IMG/VR virus record: IMGVR_UViG_3300036851_000591
Coordinates: 1-37,289 of that record
DNA length: 37,289 nt
Source: a virus
Strand: one strand, 5' to 3'
The first letter of the stretch is position 1; each line of letters starts with the position of its first letter. Shown here one piece after another: positions 6,609 through 15,164 of the stretch. Below the pieces are notes generated by a model. That model was not told the origin of the DNA, ran no database searches, and saw only the letters and a list, made by a program, of their open reading frames with translations. The position numbers were made by a program, and so were the translations under genes.

Positions 6609-7057
6609 GGTCTCCTCCTTCTTTCGTCGGCCCGGTCATGCAGCACACGAATCAGGAGACCGGTATAAAAGGCTGTGATGCAGATAATACTCAAGACGGT
6701 TCCTGAATAGAGCATGTCGCTGATGGCATAGGAGACGCCGACCACGACAAAGGAAGCCATGATCGCAAGCAGCACCAACAGACGCAGGAAATGATGCAGT
6801 GATCCGGCGAGAATAATTTGCGCGGCGCCGAGAAAAAAGAGAAAGGCACCCCATCGGTTCTCGTTCAAACCCAACTCCAGCAGCTTCCCGGAGACATCGA
6901 AGGGCCAAAAACGTTCTGGCACGGCGACGAGCAGTATACCGCGAAAGAGAAGCAAGAAGAGACCCGATAAGATCTCCGTGAATGCCGTCGAATCATAGCG
7001 AGCAATGATCCAAAGATGAAAGAGCCGCCGCTGGAACCAACGTACGATATCGCTCAT
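6605..7057 (-). CDS. Four-TM membrane protein
   Basis: 150 aa, about four membrane segments: roughly 26-47 (FTEILSGLFLLLFRGILLVA), 69-90 (WGAFLFFLGAAQIILAGSL), 91-114 (LRLLVLLAIMASFVVVGVSY) and 117-139 (YSGTVLSIICITAFYTGLLI). The N-terminus is aromatic and basic, and the C-terminus is very Arg-rich, so both ends are probably cytoplasmic. I do not recognise the family. Position between tail adhesins and the lysis genes allows a holin-like or superinfection-exclusion role. ATGA overlaps join it to the genes on both sides. Confidence 0.72.
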   Translation of the reverse strand: MSDIVRWFQRRLFHLWIIARYDSTAFTEILSGLFLLLFRGILLVAVPERFWPFDVSGKLLELGLNENRWGAFLFFLGAAQIILAGSLHHFLRLLVLLAIMASFVVVGVSYAISDMLYSGTVLSIICITAFYTGLLIRVLHDRADERRRRP

Positions 7058-7572
7058 GTGAGCCCCAGGATGCGGACTCTGCCCGCTGTCAGATTGCTAG
7101 TGCCGCTGATTTTGAATCCGTCGATGGCCCCTGCGTTGTCGAGTTTTCCAACCCCGCCATTGCGGAAACTCTGTCCGGTCGGCCCGATCTCGTAGCTATT
7201 CACAAAGGCCCGCTTGTAGAGCGCCACTGATGCTGGATGCGGCACGTCAATGATGGCCCCGAAACTTTCAGCGGCGGCATTGCCGACATCCCAATTGCCA
7301 TCATTGCCAGTGAGCAGAATCGCCACCGCGCCGCTCGCGCTGTCGGTATTGAATGTGCTGCTGCTGGAGATGGAATCGTATGCCCAAGCATAACCAGCGA
7401 CGATTTCGACACCACCAATGTAAAATGTGAGCCGGGGGTCAGTCCCGTCCGTCGTTACGGTCACATCAGCGATGATAAGCCTAACCCGCTTGTAAGTGGA
7501 TAGATCCAGAACGGCAAAGGTAAATGCTCCCGCCGTTGGCGCATCCAAACTGGCAATCTCAATCCAGGCCAT
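7054..7572 (-). CDS. Tail receptor-binding-type jelly-roll protein, paralog 1
   Basis: 172-aa beta-rich protein, first of three related copies in a row. It begins with W-x-EIA and has VGNAAAESFGAIIDV in the middle and a C-terminal signature GKLDNAGAIDGFKISG followed by AGRVRILGL. The pattern G..g.l.....I.g..i.g...l..G.i.l.G matches the C-terminal beta-sandwich head of many phage tail fiber and adhesin proteins as I know them. Probably an exposed virion protein that binds the host surface or decorates the tail tip. Linked by ATGA to the downstream membrane gene and by TGATG to paralog 2. Confidence 0.7.
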   Translation of the reverse strand: MAWIEIASLDAPTAGAFTFAVLDLSTYKRVRLIIADVTVTTDGTDPRLTFYIGGVEIVAGYAWAYDSISSSSTFNTDSASGAVAILLTGNDGNWDVGNAAAESFGAIIDVPHPASVALYKRAFVNSYEIGPTGQSFRNGGVGKLDNAGAIDGFKISGTSNLTAGRVRILGLT

Positions 7573-8090
7573 CAGACGAGCCCCAAAAGAATGGCCTTGC
7601 CGGTGAGCAGTGCGCTTCCACCGCTCACCTTGAGTCCGTCAATGGCACCAGTATTCTCCATAATGCCAGAGCCACCTTGTGAATTGATATTGCCATCCGT
7701 ACCCACGAGAACGCTTTCATAGGTGGCTTTTTTGTAATGAGTTGTACTCAATGGTTCATCAATAGTAACGACGGAGCTGAAACTCTCGCCTGCTGCATTC
7801 CCAACAAGCCAGATGCCGGAATTGGAGCCGAGATCAATCTGGGATGCAGAGGGATCGGCATCATTATTGCTTGAATTCGCATAGGCCATGATAACATCCC
7901 AACGATATGGAGTCGTTATCAATGTGCCGCCGACATAAAACTGAATGAAGACTACCGTTCCATCAGTCGTGACCGTGATGCCACTGAGAATCAATTCGAG
8001 GACGCGATAGCCCGTAAGGGTAGGAGTCGGAAAATCAAAAACTCCGCTGACCGGTGCATCAACTCTGGCAATCTCAGTCCAGACCGACAT
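7572..8090 (-). CDS. Tail receptor-binding-type jelly-roll protein, paralog 2
   Basis: 172 aa, the same length as paralog 1 and alignable along its whole length: W-x-EIARVDAP at the start, ITVTTDGT at about 38-45, VGNAAGESFSSVVTI in the middle, and TGAIDGLKVSG plus LTGKAILLGLV at the end. The sequences are clearly diverged, so the duplication is not recent. It is beta-rich with no signal peptide or TM. Its TGA shares a base with the ATG of paralog 1. Probable receptor-binding or tail-tip protein; alternative multimeric adhesins would explain the repeated gene. Confidence 0.7.
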   Translation of the reverse strand: MSVWTEIARVDAPVSGVFDFPTPTLTGYRVLELILSGITVTTDGTVVFIQFYVGGTLITTPYRWDVIMAYANSSNNDADPSASQIDLGSNSGIWLVGNAAGESFSSVVTIDEPLSTTHYKKATYESVLVGTDGNINSQGGSGIMENTGAIDGLKVSGGSALLTGKAILLGLV

Positions 8091-8092
8091 GG

Positions 8093-9067
8093 CTATTCGA
8101 CTCCCAGCAAGATGAGATTACCCGCCACCAGATCAGATGATCCATAAATCACGACGCCGGTGATCTTTCCCGAAGCATTCAGTTTGCCTGCGCCATATGT
8201 CACGCGCCCCAGACTTCCATCAGGCTTGACGAAAGCACCAGTGACATAGGCCAGTTTGGGAAGAGTAAGTGCGGGGCCGTGGATAGTAACTACGCCGTCG
8301 TAACTCTCAGTCGAAGCATTGCCTACCTTAGCCGCTGCCGCTGACGGTGTCAGGCTGATGGCGCTCTCGGGAGAGGCGACCGGAGAACCAGCACCGTAGG
8401 TCGTCCAGAGATAATCGGACCCAGTGTATTCTGTTCCATCAATGATGTAACGCAGGAAAAGCTGGGAATCATCATCGGTGACGCGAACGCCAGTAATAAA
8501 AAGGCGCACGACGGTGATGTTGGATAGATTCAAACCTGAGATGGTCAGTTTGCCGCCGACAGTACTTTCCTGCCGTGCCACTTCGCCCCACGGTTCCGTC
8601 AAGTCGATAATCGGTGTGTCCAGCGACAAGGCAAAAAGTACTGCACCCGAAGCGAGTGATGCTAACTCAACAGTTTGTGCGATACTCACTGTCGGCGATG
8701 ACAGAGTTGAAGCTGAAACAATCGTAGACAACGCAATATCTTGCGGGGCGATGACAACCGGCTGTAATAAAACAGCTTCCGAAGCAACGAATGGCAACGA
8801 AACAATGCCGGTAAGAGTCGGAGCAAAGAGAATGGCACCCGATGCAATCGCAGGTATGCGAACAATGGGAAGACCCGGCAAGGCCAACCATGCTGGATAA
8901 CCGGTTGTTTGATCATAACCAAGAAAATATTGCACGCTCCCCCAATCCGCTGGCCGCAACAGAACGTACCAAATTCCGTTCTCGCCCTCGAACCAGATGG
9001 TGCCAGGACCGCCACCCCATCCTCGGTTGCGAGGGGTACTAAGAATCGGAGTAAAGAGTTCACTCAT
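8093..9067 (-). CDS. Modular tail fiber: N-domain, four short repeats, head domain
   Basis: 324 aa in three parts. Residues 1-70 are an N-terminal domain rich in Gly and aromatics (TIWFEGENGIWYVLL). Residues 73-156 hold four repeats of 20, 22, 22 and 20 residues of the type AIASGAILFAPTLTGIVSLP, the same repeat that builds the protein at 31627-33537. Residues 159-324 are the third copy of the jelly-roll head seen in the next two genes (VGNASTESYDGVVTI, then YGAGKLNASGKITGV and LVAGNLILLGV). This is a compact fiber with attachment domain, shaft and head. The start ATG overlaps the stop of the TIM-barrel-like gene (ATGA). Confidence 0.72.
   Translation of the reverse strand: MSELFTPILSTPRNRGWGGGPGTIWFEGENGIWYVLLRPADWGSVQYFLGYDQTTGYPAWLALPGLPIVRIPAIASGAILFAPTLTGIVSLPFVASEAVLLQPVVIAPQDIALSTIVSASTLSSPTVSIAQTVELASLASGAVLFALSLDTPIIDLTEPWGEVARQESTVGGKLTISGLNLSNITVVRLFITGVRVTDDDSQLFLRYIIDGTEYTGSDYLWTTYGAGSPVASPESAISLTPSAAAAKVGNASTESYDGVVTIHGPALTLPKLAYVTGAFVKPDGSLGRVTYGAGKLNASGKITGVVIYGSSDLVAGNLILLGVE
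8600..8851 (-). repeat. Four 20/22-residue fiber repeats
   Basis: Protein-level repeats at residues 73-156 of the fiber gene. Each follows x-I-x-S-x-x-x-L-x-x-P with a hydrophobic beta-like end. They match the repeats at 31756-33414, about 23 kb away in this window. Confidence 0.75.
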
Positions 9068-10746
9068 GGCGGATCATTACTCGCGTATTGGTCACGTACA
9101 TCCTGTAGAGCATCGGGGAATCCTACCTGAACCCATAGACCATTTTCGTATTTCCAGCCGCCCATCGCAATAGTCTCGCTGCGGGCGGCAAATTTCCCGC
9201 CATAGTAACGCAGCTCAGTCGGCGTGATGTAGCGCGGACTTGGGCCGGACGGACCTTCGAATTCCTTGTAGTGGATACCGAAGATCATAAGATGACCCCA
9301 CGCATCCACCGCTGAGAGCCGAGTCGAGATATAAGAATCGATGGGACCGCGAGCGAGGCTGTACTCGCCCCACATGCAGTCCAGCCCGGCCATCTTTCGA
9401 ACGTAGCGGTCATCGGTGGGATCGACCCGCAGAATGGTCAGCCAGTTCGAAAACAGCGTCTTGGAATAAACGACGCACCGCTCCACGGTGCCATAAGGAA
9501 TGCCGCCACCTCGCCGCGTCGGCTGGAAGGGCTCATCGAAAACCATGTGCCCCCAAGCGCGGCGTTTGGTATATGGTGCCGTGCCTGCAATAGCAGCCTC
9601 CAAGGCAGTTCGGATGCGGGTGTCGTTATACAGCGCATCCATCTGCGCCTTCCACAACTCAAACGAAAATTGTCCGCCCGCGACTTGTTCAGATTCCGGC
9701 CCCATAGTGAACAGGAGATAGGCATCGCCTTCTTCGGCTTCACGCAGCAAATTGATAATTGCTCGGGGCGTAGCGCGTTTGACGGTCATGTTCCAGAAGC
9801 CGAGTCCGCCAGCAGGCAATCCCCATGCACCAAAAGGACGCGCCCCGCCGGTCGGCGGCGCGGGCCAGCCGCCCGGTGGCGGTTCCGGTGGTGGACTGCC
9901 GTCATCGGTGCCAGGGCCTCCGGTGCCGATGCCGCTGCCGACACAAAACGTCAGATTGTCGAAAACAACTGTTGCTCCTGCGGCACTGACAATAGCTTCA
10001 AGTGTTAGTTGTGCGAAATTGAAACTGTGATCATAGGACTCCCAGCCATTGGTGCTGATACGGACGAGAAGATTGCCATTGCCCGTTGCAGCGACAGAGC
10101 CCGGCGTTACCATCTCCTCTTCAACATCATTGCCACTCAGACTCGGAGTGGCTCGAATATCTCCATCCTCATTGGTGAGTCGGATGGCGCAGGAGACGAA
10201 CCAGCTCGTCGGCTCCTCGACTCGTCCCCACGCTCGCACTCGCCAAGTCGATCCCACCGGACGGTTGAACGTCTTGAAAAAGGCGGGCTTGACGCCGCCC
10301 GAAGTCAATTCGATGGACGGTGTGACACCATTCACCGCGAAGGGTCGATTGAAGTTGACATTACCTTCGGCATCCCAGCCTGCTGCTTGAGCGGCTGCTA
10401 GATTGGGAAAATCGAATGTTTCCGTCGATGAGCCGCCACCTGCACCGCCGGTTTCGGCTTCCTGTACACCGAAGCGAACGGTGATCTGGGCACTGGCGTT
10501 TGATGTCCCTTCAGCGCGCAGTGTCTGCGCGCTCGTGATAGTGGCCAGTGTTGTTTCACCGCCGACAACTTCAAGAAAGGCTTTGACCGCGAGTGAAGAG
10601 GGATTGACCAAGAGATAGAAAGTGTGCAATTCACTGGCAACGACACCATCGGCCGCCGTGAAGGTATGCGCGCGCTGGATTATGCCGCTGTCGCCCGCTT
10701 CAAGCGTCAGCGTGACCTGATTGCCGGTAACAGACCAGATCGCCAT
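9064..10746 (-). CDS. Tail protein with CBM-like and TIM-barrel-like domains
   Basis: 560 aa. Residues 1-100 form a beta-rich domain (SVTGNQVTLTLEAGDSGI). Residues 108-270 look like a carbohydrate-binding jelly-roll, ending AGATVVFDNLTF. A Gly/Pro linker at about 270-303 follows. Residues 304-555 look like a glycosidase-type TIM barrel: FGAWGLPAGGLGFWNM, INLLREAEEGDAYLLFTM, QFSFELWKAQMDAL, and an acidic strand end HMVFDEPF (D404, E405) where such folds carry catalytic acids. I recall this layout (GaF-LP, G-F-L-W, DEP) from uncharacterised Gemmatimonadota proteins. ATG 10746 forms TAATG with the gpJ stop and is preferred over GTG 10761. It likely sits at the tail tip and binds or cuts cell-surface glycan; catalysis is unproven. 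Confidence 0.62.
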   Translation of the reverse strand: MAIWSVTGNQVTLTLEAGDSGIIQRAHTFTAADGVVASELHTFYLLVNPSSLAVKAFLEVVGGETTLATITSAQTLRAEGTSNASAQITVRFGVQEAETGGAGGGSSTETFDFPNLAAAQAAGWDAEGNVNFNRPFAVNGVTPSIELTSGGVKPAFFKTFNRPVGSTWRVRAWGRVEEPTSWFVSCAIRLTNEDGDIRATPSLSGNDVEEEMVTPGSVAATGNGNLLVRISTNGWESYDHSFNFAQLTLEAIVSAAGATVVFDNLTFCVGSGIGTGGPGTDDGSPPPEPPPGGWPAPPTGGARPFGAWGLPAGGLGFWNMTVKRATPRAIINLLREAEEGDAYLLFTMGPESEQVAGGQFSFELWKAQMDALYNDTRIRTALEAAIAGTAPYTKRRAWGHMVFDEPFQPTRRGGGIPYGTVERCVVYSKTLFSNWLTILRVDPTDDRYVRKMAGLDCMWGEYSLARGPIDSYISTRLSAVDAWGHLMIFGIHYKEFEGPSGPSPRYITPTELRYYGGKFAARSETIAMGGWKYENGLWVQVGFPDALQDVRDQYASNDPP

Positions 10747-13700
10747 TAGACTACCGGCCACTCAGCGTCGAGTGCAGCTACGCTGGCATAGGTAAAATCG
10801 TCAAGTGTCGTCGGCGTATCGCAGGAACCAGGATCGTCTTCCGGTGGCTCTTCCGTTTCCGGCGGCTCAACTGGAGGAGCTATGGTCGCAGACTTTCTGA
10901 ACCACACCGACAACCGAAGAATGATGATTTCCTCCAGTACTGCTCCAGTAACGCCGACAAGATCTGCTCGAATATGCAGCGGACTGCCAAGAAATTCTTC
11001 GCGCATGGTCGCCCAGTCTCCTCGCACGCACACCGGCATGACACCGAGAATTGTCGCCTCCGCATCAAGTGCGATCAGACTAGCTTCGTCCAATGGAATG
11101 CGCGGAGTATCATCTGCTCCCAGACTTGCCCAGACACCGACTTCGCCCGGTACTTGTCCGCGAATCACGAGATAGGAACCGTGCGGCAGGTCGGCCTTGA
11201 CCAAAGAAGCCGCTATATAACAAGTTGTTGCCCAGGTGATCGGAGTTTTAACTTCAGTCGCTTTCCACGGCGTCAGCGGCAGCAGCTCGCCAAAGGCGGG
11301 TGATTGGATTTCGTCAACACCGATAGGTGTCGGACCTGCCGCGTGCAAGACAACTTCCAGCTCTCGGTCAAAGATCGGTTCGGGTTCCGGCGGCGGTTCT
11401 TCCGGTATCCCTGCCGGAACGAAATCGTAGCCGTCCTCGAACAGCGCCGTGCTGCCGTCGCAGGCAAAATAGGTGACGCGCCACTCGATGCGGCTGATCT
11501 CGGTCGCTGAAAGAGCGACACTATAGCAATAGGGAGCAGTAATAACTTCCCATACGCTGAAATCTCCATTGCCGCTGCGACCACGGAATTCAACCAGTTG
11601 CACTCGGCTCTGTGGATCGGTGATCTCCAATGTGATGATGCCGGTCAGATCATCGACCGTATAAGTGTAAGTCGGCAGGACACAGGTCGGATCGACCGGT
11701 GGTTCATCTACATCGGAACAGGTGATCCAACCAGTGAATGGTCCCGGCGTGGTATACGAACTGATCTGGCGAGCGGCATAGAATTTTCCGACCGTCCCAT
11801 CGTAGAACATAGGATCGGTGCCAGCCGCGATGGTTGCAACCAGAATGTTATTGGTGCCTATCTCATCATCGGCTTCCCAGACTTCCACCGCATAGATGAA
11901 ATCAGTCGGAAACAGCTCGATGCGAGCCACACCAACGCCGCCCGTGCCGCAGCCGATGCCCATGGCCGGAGCAGCTTGCTTGGGAATAGTGCTTTCGGTC
12001 CCGTCGTTGATGGAGCGAAGCAGCAATTCCTCGCCCCAGATGTCTTTGACGCCTTCAATGGTCAGCTTGGGCGCGGTACGCGTGCCGTAGCTGACCTTGG
12101 TGATGCGAACTGCAATGGGCTCGGTGATCCCCCACTCCGGCTCCAGCACCTTGACCACATCCCACGGCGTCAGACCGGACTGGTCCCGCTTGCCATCCCA
12201 ACTGAAAGTGTCGATTGATCGGGAGAGCGTGGACCGCAGCCGGTCGGCTTTCCACTGCGCATTGATGGGATCGGTGAAGAAGGTATAATCGTAGCTTTCG
12301 GCCTGTTGGCGGCCGACGCTGCGCTGGTTGGCGAGATTCTGCGAGGTAGCGACTTCATCTACAAACGCAACGAAAGTCGGATTGGCAACATACTGAATCC
12401 GAAGCTCCATCCCTTCAGCTATGAGTACTGTATCAAAAAACAGCCATGTTCCCCGCTCTAAATTGACAATAAAATCAACCCCGAGCGTCAATTCTACATC
12501 ATCAGCGAAGGCACGGACTGTTCCTTCTTCAAGATTCTCTCCTGCACCGCGATATAAATAAGCGCGGCTACTTTCTGCTACAGCGGCTTCTGCATATGCG
12601 CGGGCATTGAAATTCCAATCCAAATTCCTAGTTACAATTTCGGAAGCGATAGATCCAGCTACTCCGCCGCGAAAGCGACGATAACGAACTTGGATATCAT
12701 TCAGTGACCTTGGTGAGAGCGGCTTACCACGACGGAAGTTATCGGTATTGGATTTGTTGATAGTCAATAAATCATCAACGTCATAATCATCTCGGGCGAG
12801 TTTGAGCTGTAACAAGCCAGTGGTCGGATCTTCGACAATACCGGCATCGATGTGCGAGAGAATATCCTCGACCGTATCGTCCAGCGAGCGAGGGTTATCC
12901 AGTGGAATAGAAATGCCTTGATTATGATCTTTGAGATATTGTGCCTTGGTGATCCATTGCGGAATGTCGAAACGCGCCGTCGGCTTGCGTCCGCCCCACT
13001 TGCGATCCGTGTAGATCTCATAGAGGACTTCGGCCGGATTGCTATTGAGACCAATTTTCCCACCGTCACCCAGCAGCGCATCGGGATAGGCGCCCAGCAC
13101 GAAGGAGATTGGCTTCGGAGCTGGCGAATTGGAACTGACATAGAAACGGTCGCCCTGTTGATTGCCGCCAGTGGCCGACAATCCTTCTGCCCGAGTGGAT
13201 TCCGCACCCAACCGAGCATAGGCTCCCCATGGATAAGCACTAGCGAAGTCGCCAAGGACTTCTGCAATCAAAGGATCAACAGGTTGGTTGGTATAGCCTG
13301 GATAGAACATCAACAGCCCTTGGAGCCCGCCTTCCTCAGTCCCTCCACCATAGATCTGCCGGGCATTGATGCTGAATTCCACACCAGCGCTCGGATTTGC
13401 ATCAAAATCAAATGGCAACGCAGGAAGAATGATGTTGGGATCGCCACCCTGGAGTGATTGCTTCCGGCCAGGTCGCTGGGTGCGAATGGACCGCTCATCA
13501 GAGACGATATCATACAGGACGCTGATCGGTCCCCAGCCGAGCATGAGCTGGAGTTTGACATAATACCGGGTGATAGCGATATCATCTTGCTCATCCTGCT
13601 CAATCTCCGGCTCATGCACCAACACGACCGTCGGCTGCACTTCGAAAACACCGAAGCCTTTGCCGAGCGGAATGCCGGAGGACGCGGTCGGCGCTTCAAA

Positions 13701-13805
13701 TGGCTGTGGCCGTCCCCGTTTCTGCTTGGGCTCTAACAATCGGCTCAATAGGTTGAGACCGACCTGAACGGCAAGATTAATGAGTAGATTGATGAAAAAT
13801 CCCAC
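10746..13805 (-). CDS. Tail tip attachment protein J-like hub
   Basis: 1019 aa, largest minor tail protein. The start (GFFINLLINLAVQVGLNLL) is the hydrophobic N-terminus common in gpJ-like hubs. Next comes SSGIPLGKGFGVFEVQPTVV and the typical region GWGPISVLYDIVSDER, then NPAEVLYEIYTDRKWGG at about 260-277, and later SRSIDTFSWDGKRDQSGL with PWDVVKVLEP. The C-terminal third has fibronectin-like and beta domains separated by Pro/Glu linkers (EEPPPEPEPIFDR). gpJ forms the central tip under the tape measure and carries host specificity. It starts at GTG 13805, immediately after the TAA of the previous gene. The last ~20 residues (TLDDFTYASVAALDAEWPVV) look like the cut beginning of a carbohydrate-binding domain. 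Confidence 0.85.
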   Translation of the reverse strand: MGFFINLLINLAVQVGLNLLSRLLEPKQKRGRPQPFEAPTASSGIPLGKGFGVFEVQPTVVLVHEPEIEQDEQDDIAITRYYVKLQLMLGWGPISVLYDIVSDERSIRTQRPGRKQSLQGGDPNIILPALPFDFDANPSAGVEFSINARQIYGGGTEEGGLQGLLMFYPGYTNQPVDPLIAEVLGDFASAYPWGAYARLGAESTRAEGLSATGGNQQGDRFYVSSNSPAPKPISFVLGAYPDALLGDGGKIGLNSNPAEVLYEIYTDRKWGGRKPTARFDIPQWITKAQYLKDHNQGISIPLDNPRSLDDTVEDILSHIDAGIVEDPTTGLLQLKLARDDYDVDDLLTINKSNTDNFRRGKPLSPRSLNDIQVRYRRFRGGVAGSIASEIVTRNLDWNFNARAYAEAAVAESSRAYLYRGAGENLEEGTVRAFADDVELTLGVDFIVNLERGTWLFFDTVLIAEGMELRIQYVANPTFVAFVDEVATSQNLANQRSVGRQQAESYDYTFFTDPINAQWKADRLRSTLSRSIDTFSWDGKRDQSGLTPWDVVKVLEPEWGITEPIAVRITKVSYGTRTAPKLTIEGVKDIWGEELLLRSINDGTESTIPKQAAPAMGIGCGTGGVGVARIELFPTDFIYAVEVWEADDEIGTNNILVATIAAGTDPMFYDGTVGKFYAARQISSYTTPGPFTGWITCSDVDEPPVDPTCVLPTYTYTVDDLTGIITLEITDPQSRVQLVEFRGRSGNGDFSVWEVITAPYCYSVALSATEISRIEWRVTYFACDGSTALFEDGYDFVPAGIPEEPPPEPEPIFDRELEVVLHAAGPTPIGVDEIQSPAFGELLPLTPWKATEVKTPITWATTCYIAASLVKADLPHGSYLVIRGQVPGEVGVWASLGADDTPRIPLDEASLIALDAEATILGVMPVCVRGDWATMREEFLGSPLHIRADLVGVTGAVLEEIIILRLSVWFRKSATIAPPVEPPETEEPPEDDPGSCDTPTTLDDFTYASVAALDAEWPVV

Positions 13806-15164
13806 TTATGGCCTCAGTCCTTGGCCATAGTAGGGATTGGAAACCGGCAGGTTGGGAAAGGCGAAATACCGCTCGATATTAAAGAACTTATTGCGACAAG
13901 TTTCTTTCTGGCGGTCGTCGCCCGCCAGCAACTTGACGACATCGCCGACGACAAGATCGGGAATCATTTCATCCAGCAGCATGACATCGCCTTCCTGCTG
14001 CTTGATCATGGTATGCTTGAAGCCGAGTGAAAAATCCCCTAATGTGAAAAAGTTCGGGTCTATATTGAAGGCACTGGCTCCAGTTACCGTGACTTCGAGT
14101 CCATCAATGAGCGCCACGACACCTTCAAATGTGAAGGCAGTCGGATCGACTCCGCAGGTCAACGGATCATAAGTATTGAACATGCACTGCTCGCGCTGCA
14201 CCAATCCGCTAGGAATGATGACTTCACCTTGGCCGATGATGGACGCACACGTGAGCACTGTCTGTTTGGGATGATGCTCGGCGCTAACGATATCGAAGAG
14301 AATGGCCCGCACGTTGGTGGGGTCTGGCTCGTCCACCGGAGGGCGATGATACTGATAGACTGCCACCATCGCCTGCGATGGAGGAATAGACGACTTGAAC
14401 TCGATGGCTATGGCATCATCGCCGGGCAGCGAAATCTGAACCGTTCCTGGCGCATCCTCCACGCCCTGCGACGGCTCGGAATGCTCGATTTCAGCCGGTG
14501 CATAGCTTTCTTCACGAAATACAACAGTACGCCGAAAGGAAGTCCGTCGAATCGAGCTGACCGGCAGGGCGACCGGCGTGACCTGTTTCCACAGTTGAAT
14601 CTGATCCCAATGCACATCAGCGACCGTAGACCAACCGCCAATGCGTTCCAGCCGAACCGTGATCTGCCCAGAGGGAGAGCTGATAACTGCTCCGGTGACA
14701 TTCTGAGTCCACTCGTTGCTATCCCCGGTATAACTTCGCTTGGCGTTTGCTGTGTCGCCTATCAGACGAATGAGAGTATCTACGTCGTACCAGGGTCGAA
14801 CCGTCATCCGCATGCGCGCCTTGAGCCGATAATAGGTGCTTGGCTCCACGCCATCGGATAGACCTAAGATGCGCGTAGCGTAGAGCTGGCCCACCGAACT
14901 GCCGAAGGTGAGGGCTTTCAGACTGGCCGCGCCCTCAAATTTCACCGCCGTATCCATGCTGTTCCAATTCGCTGCGGTGTGGGTATCGGCCAACGTCCAA
15001 CCCGCCGCCTGAAGCGCAATTAGGTCGGCATAATCCATACCATCCTCGAAGATCATTTCTTCGTCGGTCACTGGCGTGCTCTCTTGTCCGCCTTCGAGCA
15101 TGAACTTGTACAGCGTGACCGGCTTGCGACCGAAGAGGGACGATTCGCTGGCAGGCATGGTCAT
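13806..15164 (-). CDS. DUF2163/BR0599-type minor tail protein with inserted CBM-like domain
   Basis: 452 aa. The frame is DUF2163: LYKFMLEGG at 18-26, then after an insertion RRTSFRRTVVFREESYAPAE at 206-225, TVQISLPGDDAIAIEF at 241-256, REQCMFNTYDPLTCGVD at 324-340 and the BR0599 end DRQKETCRNKFFN at 417-429 with FAFPNLP. Cys 327, 337 and 423 are in family positions. Residues ~40-195 are a jelly-roll like CBM4/9 (WTLADTHTAANW, EGAASLKALTFGSS, ending HWDQIQLWK), placed inside the N-terminal DUF2163 strand region. Tail-tip baseplate protein next to gpJ. I chose ATG 15164, which overlaps the preceding stop as ATGA; the longer frame to 15239 is only shadow sequence. Confidence 0.82.
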   Translation of the reverse strand: MTMPASESSLFGRKPVTLYKFMLEGGQESTPVTDEEMIFEDGMDYADLIALQAAGWTLADTHTAANWNSMDTAVKFEGAASLKALTFGSSVGQLYATRILGLSDGVEPSTYYRLKARMRMTVRPWYDVDTLIRLIGDTANAKRSYTGDSNEWTQNVTGAVISSPSGQITVRLERIGGWSTVADVHWDQIQLWKQVTPVALPVSSIRRTSFRRTVVFREESYAPAEIEHSEPSQGVEDAPGTVQISLPGDDAIAIEFKSSIPPSQAMVAVYQYHRPPVDEPDPTNVRAILFDIVSAEHHPKQTVLTCASIIGQGEVIIPSGLVQREQCMFNTYDPLTCGVDPTAFTFEGVVALIDGLEVTVTGASAFNIDPNFFTLGDFSLGFKHTMIKQQEGDVMLLDEMIPDLVVGDVVKLLAGDDRQKETCRNKFFNIERYFAFPNLPVSNPYYGQGLRP

